The position numbers and the translations under genes are program-made. From NCBI RefSeq assembly GCF_049319665.1, contig NZ_JBMOUD010000026.1, forward strand, positions 1 through 27,331: a stretch of DNA of 27,331 nucleotides. Direction: 5' to 3'. This document shows positions 16,385 to 24,235 of this stretch, piece by piece; positions within the stretch are counted from its first letter, which is position 1; each line of letters opens with the position of its first letter. The stretch is from JBMOUD01 sp049319665 (lineage in GTDB: Bacteria > Pseudomonadota > Gammaproteobacteria > Enterobacterales > Enterobacteriaceae). The notes beneath the pieces are model-generated. The model saw only the letters and a program-made list of their open reading frames with translations. It was not told the DNA's origin and ran no database searches.

Positions 16385-16881
16385 TACGCTTTGCTCCAAG
16401 TTGAAATAATAATCAGATCGCCTACAGCTGCGCCGTGGGACACGTACCATTCTGTCTCTACGTGACCTGTAACAGTTGCGCCAGCATCGCCGGTTGCGAT
16501 AGTGCCATCAGTTACGCTTGCGAAAACTTTCTGGCCTACGGTTGCAGCTGTGGTTGCTTTAACCCAAAAGTCGCCGCCTACTTTCGGAGAGACTTCAACG
16601 CCGCCACGAATCAACATGCTTGCGCTCTGCCCGTAGCCGATAATTGCTTGGCCAAGGTTCTGAATGAGGCCTACAGGCGCAGACGTTGCAGTAGGAGCCA
16701 CGTTAGTTACGATGCTCGGGTCTGCCGCATCACGGAACACAAATGTCGCAATACTCACACCCAAAGGGGTCACTTTGAATGCGCCGGGGCCGCCAGCTGC
16801 TGCGATGATTGGAGAGGTTGATGCTGGGTGGCCTACTTGGCCTACGCCGCGATAAATGCCTACACTTTCTTGAAATGCCAT
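16384..16881 (-). CDS. Capsid cement / decoration protein (gp24-like)
   Basis: A 165-residue all-beta protein just before the capsid gene. It has the hallmarks of the structural cement family: FQESVGIYRGVGQVGHPAS at the start, the FVFRDAADPS segment, PVGLIQN and VSPKVGGDFWVKATTAATVG, and a TGHVETEWYVS end. It should sit at the local three-fold positions of the shell and hold it together. The GC content matches its neighbours. Confidence 0.85.
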   Translation of the reverse strand: MAFQESVGIYRGVGQVGHPASTSPIIAAAGGPGAFKVTPLGVSIATFVFRDAADPSIVTNVAPTATSAPVGLIQNLGQAIIGYGQSASMLIRGGVEVSPKVGGDFWVKATTAATVGQKVFASVTDGTIATGDAGATVTGHVETEWYVSHGAAVGDLIIISTWSKA

Positions 16882-16883
16882 TG

Positions 16884-18077
16884 TTATTTACCCCCGCGAA
16901 TCATTTTCATTACATCAGATTTGGTGTCGCCGCTCAGGTGATGAGGGGCTGAGTCCTGCGCCATTGAAGGTGCGCGGGAATATGCCTTGAATACGGAACT
17001 TAATGCAGATGCCGGAAGTGTTGCATAGTCATCACACCCAACCTGCTTCAGGGCGGTGCGATAAACCTCTTCAGCACTGTCACAAGCCAAGTCACCAACA
17101 ACCGGGCGAACATCACGCTCGGCTTGGCGAAGCTCAGTAAAACGACGCTCAACGCCTTTAATGGCTGAATCCATTGCCAATCGGCTGTCATTAGCCATTT
17201 TTTCTTTCTCTTTTTTTTCTTCTTCGTCTTTTGCGGCTTTCTCTAGGGCTTCGCGCTCTTTCTTCTCTTCTTCGGTTTCAGAGTCGTTAGCCTGTCGGCG
17301 ATCACGTTCGCGGTCTTTGCGCTCACGCTCTTCTCGCTCTTTGACTTCTTTCTCTTCACGCTTCAGGCGCTCAGCTTCGGACTCGTTATCACGCTCGGCC
17401 TGAGTGGCGTCGTCTTTGATAACCGCGTCAACTTTCTTTTCGATATCTTCAGGCTTTTCATCGTTTGCCAAATAAGGCTTGATGACCGCCATCAACTTTT
17501 CTTTCAATGTCATTAGGATGTTTCCTGTTGGTTTGGAGTCATAAACAAACACGTCGGGGCCAGCCCGACCACTTGGCACGATTGCCACGTGATTACAAAC
17601 GATGTCGCGCATAACTCCATCGTATGCCTCGCCCTCGTACTCGCCCGGCGTCATGTCCAGCCGATAGCGGTAAGAGGATGAAATTTCCTTCTGCTTTTCC
17701 GTCTCAATGCCGATGATGGAATCCAGATCCCATATCACCATTGAGTTTTTCAGATAGATGCCGTCAAACTCGGCGCTTTCGCCAGTTGAGCCAACAATTG
17801 CATCTTTAGGTGGGTCAAGTACGGTCACGCCGATATGCTTATTCAGCAGTGGCTTATTATTGAATGTTGGCGCTGCTCGCTTTAATTCTTCTGGGTCACG
17901 CAGCAGGCGGTAAGCTGTATTTGAATCAAGACCAAGAGCCTCTTGGTCTGGAATTTCACGCCCGTAGTAAGCACAGATATTGGCCTTACTGATTGGCGTC
18001 TGAGCAACGTGCATCATGCCGTCTGCGTCTTTCCTGCGGACGCTTGCCCGATCAAAGGCAAGCTTCACGTCTTTCAT
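16884..18077 (-). CDS. DUF2213 prohead protease/scaffold-type protein
   Basis: A 397-residue protein of the DUF2213 family, which in these phages probably combines a capsid maturation protease with a scaffold. The N-terminal domain (about residues 1-185) has YYGREIPDQEALGLD, FNNKPLLNKHIGVTV, the YRLDMTPGEYEGEAYDGVM segment and HVAIVPSGRAG, where the H and S are the likely catalytic pair. A highly charged coiled coil of E, K and R follows (about 215-300), then a C-terminal helical region ending MKMIRGGK, as in a scaffold. AAAGG seven bases before the ATG supports the start. A terminator lies just upstream. Confidence 0.8.
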   Translation of the reverse strand: MKDVKLAFDRASVRRKDADGMMHVAQTPISKANICAYYGREIPDQEALGLDSNTAYRLLRDPEELKRAAPTFNNKPLLNKHIGVTVLDPPKDAIVGSTGESAEFDGIYLKNSMVIWDLDSIIGIETEKQKEISSSYRYRLDMTPGEYEGEAYDGVMRDIVCNHVAIVPSGRAGPDVFVYDSKPTGNILMTLKEKLMAVIKPYLANDEKPEDIEKKVDAVIKDDATQAERDNESEAERLKREEKEVKEREERERKDRERDRRQANDSETEEEKKEREALEKAAKDEEEKKEKEKMANDSRLAMDSAIKGVERRFTELRQAERDVRPVVGDLACDSAEEVYRTALKQVGCDDYATLPASALSSVFKAYSRAPSMAQDSAPHHLSGDTKSDVMKMIRGGK

Positions 18078-18100
18078 GTTTTTACCTTTCTTCAGGCAAT

Positions 18101-18123
18101 AAAAAAGGCCGCTATTAGCGACC
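18101..18123 (-). terminator. Intrinsic terminator between minor head and DUF2213 genes
   Basis: On the minus strand GGTCGCT, AAT and AGCGGCC form a seven-pair stem (one G-T) followed by TTTTTTATT. It stands in the 63-base gap between the minor head and DUF2213 genes, so late transcription must read through it or part-terminate here. Confidence 0.75.
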
Positions 18124-18140
18124 TGTTATTTTTGTTTAAA

Positions 18141-18950
18141 TCAGAACGGCAATACAGGCTTCCATACACACCCGCAGTTAGGTAGTTGCCCCGGCATGAT
18201 GTACTCACCATCAATCAGGCAACCCTCAGAAAGCTTGAAGCGTTTGCGTTCCTTGCCAGCCTTCACGTGACTCTTGCGAGGCGCATGTCCACCACCGCTA
18301 TGCACCCACTCACCCTCTGTGATTCCAGCTGCCTGTTGACGCGCTGCTGATAATGCGCTGGTAGCTTTTCGAGTCTGGTCACGAGCGATGAACTCAGCCC
18401 TGCGCCTCGTAATTCCGTGACGCTTTCCGAAGCTTGCTTCTATCTCATCAGCCAGTCCCTTTCTGTCTCCACCTCGTGCTACGGCGCGATAAACAGTGCC
18501 TTCCACCTCGGTGAAGTATTTCTCAGGAATTGACCGGATGAGCGACACGTTTTCAGCAATGATGGCATCGACCTTTTCGGTCATTGCCGGAGTCCATTGC
18601 ATTTTGATGGTTAGATTATCTGCTCTGGCTGATGCCAGTAGCCCCCTATCAGCCGCTGACTCTGTTTTCTTCACCAAGTTATCAGATAGCGGAGTGGCTT
18701 TGTTAATGAATCTGTCGACCCACTTCCTAGCTAGCGCATCGAGAGCTTGCTTGACGATTTGCACTGGATTGGCGTCCATTGCCATTTCTGCAACTTCCGC
18801 AAGTGGATTGTCACGAAGAATCCGTACAATCTCGCTCTTAACCTCGTCGTTCATCTCGCGTATCTCAGCAAGCAGCTCACGCTGATACCACTTGATGTTT
18901 CCGGCGTTGTAGTTAATAGCCTTCAAGCTCTTCGTTTTCTTCCGGTTCAT
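18141..18950 (-). CDS. Minor head protein (phage Mu F / SPP1 gp7 family)
   Basis: A protein of about 269 residues of the Mu F head morphogenesis family, which is packed into the head with the portal and often injected. The family domain is C-terminal: RRAEFIARDQTRKATSALS, followed by GEWVHSGGGHAPRKSH and the end GQLPNCGCVWKPVLPF with a CGC pair. The N-terminus is helical (YQRELLAEIREMNDEVKSEI). The start is uncertain: I take the ATG at 18950; a TTG at 18971 and an ATG at 18959 in the same frame are alternatives. All overlap the end of the portal gene. Confidence 0.85.
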   Translation of the reverse strand: MNRKKTKSLKAINYNAGNIKWYQRELLAEIREMNDEVKSEIVRILRDNPLAEVAEMAMDANPVQIVKQALDALARKWVDRFINKATPLSDNLVKKTESAADRGLLASARADNLTIKMQWTPAMTEKVDAIIAENVSLIRSIPEKYFTEVEGTVYRAVARGGDRKGLADEIEASFGKRHGITRRRAEFIARDQTRKATSALSAARQQAAGITEGEWVHSGGGHAPRKSHVKAGKERKRFKLSEGCLIDGEYIMPGQLPNCGCVWKPVLPF

Positions 18951-20337
18951 AATCACCATCCAGCGTTTCAAAGCCGGCGTTCTCGATACCTTTCAGCGCG
19001 GTGCGGGCCTCTTCTGAGCTAACCAACTGACTATCAGCAGCAACAGCCACCGTCTCGACCCGAAGTTTCGCCACCTCTGCTCTTTCTTTTTCGCTGATTT
19101 CATCCAGCGGCTTGAACTCGAAGTAAATATCATCATTAATCGCGCCGAACTCAGAGAGTTGAATCAGCTTGAAGATATTTTCCAGAGGCTTACGCATCTC
19201 GCCATCTTGATAGCCTGATACCGTTTCATGCCATGTTGCTAACTCAGCGTCACCAGAAGCATTAAGGCCAGCTGGAGCGTTACCCAGAAGCTTGAGGTTG
19301 GTGATTCGCGCTGGCATACATAGCTGGTCTTGATAGTTCGACAGGAGGCTTGAAAGCTCGCTGAGAGATGTCTGCATATGCAGCAAATCTTCTTCTTTAT
19401 CCAGCGCCCAAACGCCGAAGTTATCCTGATACTTCTCAAAAAGCCTGATTCGCTTATCGAACTCTCCAGGCTCTGCAAGTCGAGCATCCATATCCGTTTT
19501 CAGCGCCCGCATACGCAACGTGCGGAGAATCTTAATCACGTTCTTCTTGGCGTCTCGCCAGTCGTTAACGTAATCCTCCATCAACTGCGTGAGCGACAGG
19601 CCGCCGAAGTTATAGGATGGCTTTAAGATGTCTGGAACGGGTCGACTAACGATATCCATGAATCGAGACTCATCGACAACATCACCCATAACAAACCAAG
19701 ACTGGGGCTTGTAGAAGCCTGCTTGCAGAGGCCATCTGGTGTTGTATAACGCCGGGTAAACCCAAGTTGGGTCTACAACTCTCAGGCCCTTTAGCGAGCC
19801 TTTAGGTATCTTTCGCGGGTCAAGGAATAATGGCTTGCTAAGCTCATCACCCAATGCGCCGGTATCGATGTAGATGTGAGCCACGCCAAACATTGAATCT
19901 TGACGAACAGCCTCGTGCATGAGGCGCTTAACATCGTATTTCTCTAGCGCCCTTTCCATCAGGTCGATATCTGGATCGTGATCCCCCTTCTTGCGACTCT
20001 TAACCTCGATCCAGTTTCGCGTCATCTCATCAGCGAACACGTTATGCATGTTCGAGTACTCGACTTGCTGAGACATCGCAGCCAGTGCCGGGTAACCGCG
20101 AAAACCGGAATACTCAGCACCCGCGTACATGAGGTTGATGGCCTCGTATGGCGTTGAGTCCATTGCAAACGTAGCTTTCTCTTTACCCTTTGGTATCACT
20201 CCGGGTAATGGCTCATAACGCTTAAACTCTGCAAATGGCTTTTCATCGTTAGCCACCGAAGCGGCATCGATATGCATCTGCGTAATCTTTGCTGGCGCCC
20301 GGCGAGTTTTCTGCACTACCTGTTTACGTCTGGTCAT
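18913..20337 (-). CDS. Portal protein (DUF1073 family)
   Basis: A 474-residue portal of the DUF1073 family. It has GFRGYPALAAMSQQVEYSN, the DEMTRNWIEV strand, HEAVRQDSMFGVAHIYIDT, a WVYPALYNTRWPLQAGFYKP segment near residue 200, the stem helix region and the clip-like ITNLKLLGNAPAGLNASGD with a WHETVSGYQ element, then a C-terminal acidic tail (YEPEENEELEGY). It forms the dodecameric DNA channel at the head vertex. The start overlaps the terminase stop as ATGA. Databases sometimes label this family anti-CBASS Acb1-like; see the rejected items. Confidence 0.88.
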   Translation of the reverse strand: MTRRKQVVQKTRRAPAKITQMHIDAASVANDEKPFAEFKRYEPLPGVIPKGKEKATFAMDSTPYEAINLMYAGAEYSGFRGYPALAAMSQQVEYSNMHNVFADEMTRNWIEVKSRKKGDHDPDIDLMERALEKYDVKRLMHEAVRQDSMFGVAHIYIDTGALGDELSKPLFLDPRKIPKGSLKGLRVVDPTWVYPALYNTRWPLQAGFYKPQSWFVMGDVVDESRFMDIVSRPVPDILKPSYNFGGLSLTQLMEDYVNDWRDAKKNVIKILRTLRMRALKTDMDARLAEPGEFDKRIRLFEKYQDNFGVWALDKEEDLLHMQTSLSELSSLLSNYQDQLCMPARITNLKLLGNAPAGLNASGDAELATWHETVSGYQDGEMRKPLENIFKLIQLSEFGAINDDIYFEFKPLDEISEKERAEVAKLRVETVAVAADSQLVSSEEARTALKGIENAGFETLDGDYEPEENEELEGY

Positions 20338-21703
20338 TGAAGTATCTCGTCAGGAATTTGGAATGGTTTGTGTGCAGGAGCAAAGGCCATAATTAGCGAG
20401 TCAGCCATGTTTGGTGACGGTATGCCGCGCTTCTTCATGTCTTTCTTGCTCTCCACTTTCACGCGCCCATTATTGTCGTAGTCAACCCATGGGCGTGACA
20501 GTTCAGCCTTGAGGTATTCAAGTTGCTTGATGTCTGAGCTGAGGCTGATTAACTGGTCGTCGGAGAATTGCTTGATGAACTCTTTGTCTTCAGGATTGGC
20601 TTCGAGGTGCTTTATGCAGCGCCAAGTATTGAAGAACCTATCACGCACTCCCCACCATGCTTGCGCCTTGATGTTCGAGAACATGTCCTTATTGGTCTTC
20701 CCGTCTGCGTATTTCGCATCTGGCTTAAACACTGCTGCGCCGGCATTGAATCCACTTGATGGAATCTTGCATACTCGCTTGAGATGAGCCTTGACGCCTG
20801 CACCAACACCTATTGAGTCATAGACTATCTCACCAGCCTTGATGCTCTCTGCGTAGTTTTTAACGCGGTCTGAAGATGTAATGACATCGCCTTTATTCCA
20901 CTGCTGGCAATCCAGAACGATAGAGCCATGGGCTAGAGTGGTTGCGTTGCTATCCTCGCCTTCGTCGGCTACGTCGAATCCAACCCGCTTGCGCCCAGAC
21001 GCGGTAAAGCCAAGCAACTCATGAGCATCCACAGCAGCGGCAATCCAAGATGGCTTGATGATTGCCATATCACTATCAGCGACTGGCTCGCCCTCCCAAA
21101 TGTGCAGGTAAAGGTCATAGTCCTTACGCTTGCACTCTTCCATTTCTAGGCGAAGCACCTCGGGGAAGTGAGGGTTGTCGTTATGGTTAACGGTAAGTAG
21201 GCAAATATCATCAGGAGGCGATATAACGAATCGCTGATGCGTGTCGTCTAGAATGTTCTTTGGGTTGTAACTGACCCAGATTTCAGATCCTGGCTTACGA
21301 ATGGTTGGTATCAGAACTTCCCATGATTCTTTAGATACAGCCTCTGCTTCTTCAATCCAGCAGATGTCTACACCTTCGAGGGATTTAATCTTCGTGGGGT
21401 TGTTCTTGATGCCGTAGAACATAAATTCGCTGCCAGTAACCAGGTGGCGAACGCTGCTGCGTTGAACTTCAAACTCTGCTTGGTAGCCATGCCTGGCGAT
21501 AGTGTCATCCAGTAGGCGAATAACTGAGTCACTGATACTGTTCTGGAGTTCGCGGGCGCAGAGAAAGCGATAGCACCCCCGACGAGATATCTCTACGAGT
21601 AACCGTGCAATTGTCCAACTCTTCCCTGACCCGCGACCGCCTTTGCTACTTTGTAGCGATGGGGCTTAATGAAGGGTTTGAATATCGGATTAATCGCCGT
21701 CAT
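20334..21703 (-). pseudogene. terL: Terminase large subunit, frameshifted in the Walker A motif
   Basis: The packaging motor ATPase/nuclease, about 456 residues if the frame were intact. The gene starts at ATG 21703, overlapping the small terminase by 14 bases, and reads MTAINPIFKPFIKPHRYKVAK; the frame then goes wrong and stops after 36 codons. One frame back (-1), translation gives GGRGSGKSWTIARLL, an intact Walker A motif, and continues without a stop to 20334. The rest has the Walker B-like VDICWIEEAEAVS, the nuclease start GFDVADEGEDSN and the end PNMADSLIMAFAPAH. A stop codon (TAA) lies upstream in the second frame and there is no usable start before 21422, so the ATPase cannot be made without a shift. 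Loss of one A from an AAAA run at 21642-21644 explains it. Confidence 0.88.
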
Positions 21704-22106
21704 CTTCGAATAGCTCGTTTAGTGATTTGTTCAGGTTTAGGCCGACTGAACCTTGAAGCTCTACAATCTGCTTATCAAGTCCAGTTAGCTTAGCTTTACC
21801 CATCGTGGCCGCAACGGCAGCTGATGATTGAGGCGTCTCGGCGCTTAGCGCTTTCTGACGGGCCTCTTCAAGCTCGGCAATGAGAGAGTCGACAGTCACG
21901 TTGTGGCGTTGCTTAACCTCACCCTGAAGCTCCTTAATCCTTAGGGAAACGCGAGGGCGCTCCTTTACTCGATGAGCCTCCACCGAAATGGCGTTATCAC
22001 TCATCTTGTCAGCCTTGTACGCGGCGCGATAAGCCTCAGAAGCGTTACCCAATTCCACGAAAGACTGAGCAAACTTTTCTTCGTTTGGCTTCGCCAGTAC
22101 AGGCAT
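21690..22106 (-). CDS. terS: Terminase small subunit (Terminase_2 family)
   Basis: A 138-residue DNA-recognition subunit of the packaging terminase. The N-terminal part carries the helix-turn-helix typical of the family: EEKFAQSFVELGNASEAY, AYKADKMSDNAISVEAHR. A coiled central region (RIKELQGEVKQRHNVTVDSL) mediates oligomer formation, and the acidic C-terminus NELFEDDGD should contact the large subunit. GAGGAAA lies just before the ATG. The pac or cos site, usually in or near this gene, cannot be identified by eye. Confidence 0.88.
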   Translation of the reverse strand: MPVLAKPNEEKFAQSFVELGNASEAYRAAYKADKMSDNAISVEAHRVKERPRVSLRIKELQGEVKQRHNVTVDSLIAELEEARQKALSAETPQSSAAVAATMGKAKLTGLDKQIVELQGSVGLNLNKSLNELFEDDGD

Positions 22107-22155
22107 TTGTCTTTCCTCAGGCTATCGGCTCTTATTTGTCTGTGAGCTTTGCCAT

Positions 22156-22470
22156 TTATTTATTTTCCAATTCAGTGGTGGATTTCATTAGCCCGGCATT
22201 TTTCAGTGAATCAATCAACTCATTGAACATCCCTTTAGTAGCCATTATTGCGGCAGCGATGTTGGAATAATCGTCAGGCTGGTCGAAGTAAAGCTTGTCT
22301 ACCGACTCGGCTTGACAGATTGAAAGCTTTCCACTTTCTGAGCACTCAAGGGCATTACCTATCATCACCGCGCCTAGCGTTGTTTCGGTGGCAATAGGGA
22401 TTTCACCAGCACTTCCCGGCGCAGCTACCTCCACAGCTTTTCCTGATAATCCGTAAACTCTTTCGGTCAT
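22156..22470 (-). CDS. Small protein resembling phage head fibre proteins
   Basis: A 104-residue protein. The segment PIATETTLGAVMIGNAL followed by SESGKLSI closely resembles the repeat used by phage head fibre proteins (Phage_fiber_2, phi29 gp8.5-like) and by fibre tips, where a TLGGV-x-IG unit binds a trimer. The C-terminal half is a helix (YSNIAAAIMATKGMFNELIDSL). It lies in front of the terminase genes and its start overlaps the KilA-N stop as ATGA with AGGGG upstream, so the two are translated together. It could be a decoration of the capsid; this is inference from one motif. Confidence 0.5.
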   Translation of the reverse strand: MTERVYGLSGKAVEVAAPGSAGEIPIATETTLGAVMIGNALECSESGKLSICQAESVDKLYFDQPDDYSNIAAAIMATKGMFNELIDSLKNAGLMKSTTELENK

Positions 22471-22994
22471 TGAATTACCCCTTGCATTATTGCCACCATA
22501 TCCGGGTCCATTTTCTCAATAATGTTTTGCCGCGTGGTTTCTAGCATTTTCTTTCTGCCTCCAACGCCCCATTGACTCATCTTTCTTGCGCAGTCGCTTA
22601 CTTCCTGCTTCTCGCTTGTGATAAGAAGATCCAGGCGATTAAGCATGGTCATGCTTGAAATGCCACCTAGTACGGCTTCGCGGAATGTGTTGTAAACGCG
22701 AATCTCAAATTTAGGACTCAGCCAGGCTGCATATCGAATTGCTATCAATTCAAGGCCCCACACGCCAGATTCAACGCCACCCTTGATGGTTTTAACCGAA
22801 GCTACATTTGTAGCTCCGCTTAGTTCTTGAGCAAACCGCTTTACCTGAGCGCTTTTGATAAAGTTACCTGGTCGTTGAGACTCGCTAGCCTCGCCCTTCA
22901 AAACTGCGGCGGCATGCAGATCGTTAAGGCTGTATCGACCTTCACTATCGACGCGAACCGAGACGCCGTTAACAATTACCGTTGGATATGTCAT
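22467..22994 (-). CDS. KilA-N domain protein
   Basis: A 175-residue protein with a complete KilA-N domain at about residues 1-110: GRYSLNDLHAAAVLKGE, the RPGNFIKSAQVKRFAQEL helix, TIKGGVESGVWGLELIAIRY and AAWLSPKFEIRVYNTFRE. The domain binds DNA and is common in phage proteins next to terminases and in antirepressors. The C-terminal 65 residues are helical (LDLLITSEKQEVSDCARKMS, then NIIEKMDPDMVAIMQG) and may be an effector or binding domain. AAGG eight bases before the ATG. The role is unknown; regulation of host or phage genes at late time is the simplest guess. Confidence 0.85.
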   Translation of the reverse strand: MTYPTVIVNGVSVRVDSEGRYSLNDLHAAAVLKGEASESQRPGNFIKSAQVKRFAQELSGATNVASVKTIKGGVESGVWGLELIAIRYAAWLSPKFEIRVYNTFREAVLGGISSMTMLNRLDLLITSEKQEVSDCARKMSQWGVGGRKKMLETTRQNIIEKMDPDMVAIMQGVIQ

Positions 22995-23190
22995 TGCGTT
23001 TACCTTTTAGAAAGCGAGCCTGTTCGCACAGAAAAGCCGCCCGAGAGAGGTCGCCACCTATAACGGCAATTCTCAGACTCAGCTTTCTGAAAGACTCTCG
23101 TTGAGATGCGCTGCGATGCGCGGAGATTTACTACGGGCGAAAAACCCCCGGACTATGCCGAGGCTGCGTGAAATTTGTGATATATATCGC

Positions 23191-23219
23191 TTGCATTGTA
23201 GTCTTTTTTCGACTACATT
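23191..23219 (+). promoter_or_regulatory. Promoter of the anti-CRISPR operon
   Basis: TTGCAT (23191-23196) and TACATT (23214-23219) are separated by exactly 17 bases, about 30 bases before the acr start codon. The spacer is filled by an inverted repeat. A downstream TTATAT-like element gives an alternative -10. Confidence 0.55.
23197..23217. promoter_or_regulatory. Operator-like perfect inverted repeat in the acr promoter
   Basis: TGTAGTC (23197-23203) and GACTACA (23211-23217) are perfect inverted copies around a 7-base spacer. The repeat occupies the promoter spacer and overlaps the -10, so a bound dimer would block polymerase. The gene two places downstream encodes a small helix-turn-helix protein, its likely ligand, as in known acr-aca operons. 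Confidence 0.65.
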
Positions 23220-23250
23220 ATTTATATCGACAACGAATTGAGGCAGCAAA

Positions 23251-23742
23251 ATGAAACTCTTCCACGGCTCATACAGCAACACTGCACCAGTTATAAAAAT
23301 CGGCGCTTATGCCCTTGGTTCTCTCGATAATGTCTTTGATGGCCTGTTTGCAAGCCCGGACAGAGAAGTAGCGGCATCACACGGCGGCAATTGCGTTTAC
23401 TCATACGTTGTAGATGATGGGAAAATTGCCACATCTTCTGATTTAGATGCTCGCTATGAAGAAGTCTATGCATTCTTAGTAAGCGAATTAAATATCAGCG
23501 CTGATGACGTGGCAGAAATAGCAGATCGCGTAATGAGTGATGACAGTTCAGATATTACTGATTTTGCAGAAATCCTTTCCCCACGCAGCGACGCATTTGA
23601 TGGGGGTGAAGGCGATTTGTCTTGGGAGCTTCAACGCCTGCGCGGTCGCGTTGCCGCTCATCTCGGCTATGACGCGGTGGAAATGGACGATGAGCACGGA
23701 ACATCTTATTTAATCGTTAACCCAGCGGTCACAGCGGAGTAA
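23251..23742 (+). CDS. acrIF11: AcrIF11-like anti-CRISPR (predicted ADP-ribosyltransferase)
   Basis: A 163-residue protein closely resembling AcrIF11, an anti-CRISPR that ADP-ribosylates the type I-F Csy surveillance complex so that it no longer binds target DNA. The shared parts, from my memory of the AcrIF11 sequence, are LFHGSY at residues 3-8, FDGLFAS and AASHGG at about 29-46, WELQRLRG at 125-132 and VEMDDEHGTS at 143-152, where D147 matches the catalytic D115 of AcrIF11. Our protein is about 30 residues longer, with the extra sequence acidic and helical (about 60-120). TTGAGG lies just before the ATG. It is two bases upstream of an HTH gene, as expected of an acr-aca pair, and has its own promoter opposite to the late genes. 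It may also modify a different target. Confidence 0.85.
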   Translation: MKLFHGSYSNTAPVIKIGAYALGSLDNVFDGLFASPDREVAASHGGNCVYSYVVDDGKIATSSDLDARYEEVYAFLVSELNISADDVAEIADRVMSDDSSDITDFAEILSPRSDAFDGGEGDLSWELQRLRGRVAAHLGYDAVEMDDEHGTSYLIVNPAVTAE

Positions 23743-23744
23743 TC

Positions 23745-23930
23745 ATGGAAAATCGAAAATACACAGAACTGGCCCATTACATTCGGGATAACTTTTCTGG
23801 CAACAATTCAGAGTTCGCTCGACACATGGGCGTTGACCGTCAGAAAGTTGGCCTATGGGTTAAGTCTGGCTGGGTGGTTATAAACGGTGCTTTGTTTTCC
23901 CATCGACGAGATATCCCGCCAGTTCAATAA
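23745..23930 (+). CDS. Small HTH protein, anti-CRISPR-associated (Aca) type
   Basis: A 61-residue protein with a helix-turn-helix at about residues 18-43: NSEFARHMGVDRQKVGLWVK, then a short WVVINGALF hairpin and a basic HRRDIPPVQ tail. Its size and its position two bases after the AcrIF11-like gene fit the short Aca repressors (Aca5 is about this size, as I recall). Aca proteins repress the acr promoter after an initial burst of transcription. The perfect inverted repeat in the operon promoter is the probable binding site. GGAG lies five bases before the ATG. A general Cro-like regulator or an antitoxin are the alternatives. Confidence 0.7.
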   Translation: MENRKYTELAHYIRDNFSGNNSEFARHMGVDRQKVGLWVKSGWVVINGALFSHRRDIPPVQ

Positions 23931-23939
23931 ATCATTATC

Positions 23940-23959
23940 AGAGCCACGGTGATGGCTCT
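23940..23959. terminator. Hairpin ending the acr-aca operon
   Basis: AGAGCCA (23940-23946) pairs perfectly with TGGCTCT (23953-23959) around a 6-base loop, just after the HTH stop and before the convergent Rz1 end. The T tract is weak on both strands, so termination may be partial. Confidence 0.5.
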
Positions 23960-23968
23960 TGTGATGAT

Positions 23969-24235
23969 CTATCGAGACGCTTCTATTTCCCTTAGCGCTT
24001 CAAGCTGACCATTGCAGTTCTCGATTGATAGCAGAAGCGCAATGTTTAACTGCACACTATCGCCGAACGTCATTGAGTCGGGCACTTCTGGCACTACGCA
24101 ATCAATCAGAAGATTTGCTGGCACGGGAGGGCTTTTTACTTTTATGGCTTCTCGCGCTATCTGCGGCTTTGCGCACCCCGTTAACAGCGTCAGAAGGAAC
24201 AGGTTCACGAGCGCATTGATTATCTTTGAGCGCAC
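23969..24235 (-). CDS. Rz1: Outer-membrane spanin lipoprotein Rz1
   Basis: An 88-residue lipoprotein. The signal peptide ends in a lipobox LLTGC with the acylated cysteine at residue 21, giving a mature protein of 68 residues, with the proline-containing segment KSPPVPANLL typical of Rz1. It overlaps the last third of Rz in another frame, the classical overlapping spanin arrangement. Start is GTG at 24235 with AGAGG six bases upstream. With Rz it fuses inner and outer membranes in the last step of lysis. Confidence 0.85.
   Translation of the reverse strand: MRSKIINALVNLFLLTLLTGCAKPQIAREAIKVKSPPVPANLLIDCVVPEVPDSMTFGDSVQLNIALLLSIENCNGQLEALREIEASR

Noticed and set aside
17161..17403. Serine-rich plus-strand frame
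   Set aside because: It is the antisense image of the E/K/R-rich coiled coil of the DUF2213 protein.
18913..20337. DUF1073 portal as an anti-CBASS Acb1 enzyme
   Set aside because: Some database labels for this family refer to Acb1, but the protein has portal layout and context and only one HxT-like triplet (HET) rather than the two H-x-T/S motifs needed by Acb1.
21635..21650. Programmed frameshifting in terL
   Set aside because: The shift point GCA AAG G is not a canonical slippery heptamer, is at codon 21, and would make most product useless; a one-base loss in an A run is simpler.
23079..23282. 67-residue minus-strand frame over the acr promoter
   Set aside because: It covers the promoter, operator and acr start, has no ribosome site and no recognisable features; likely chance.
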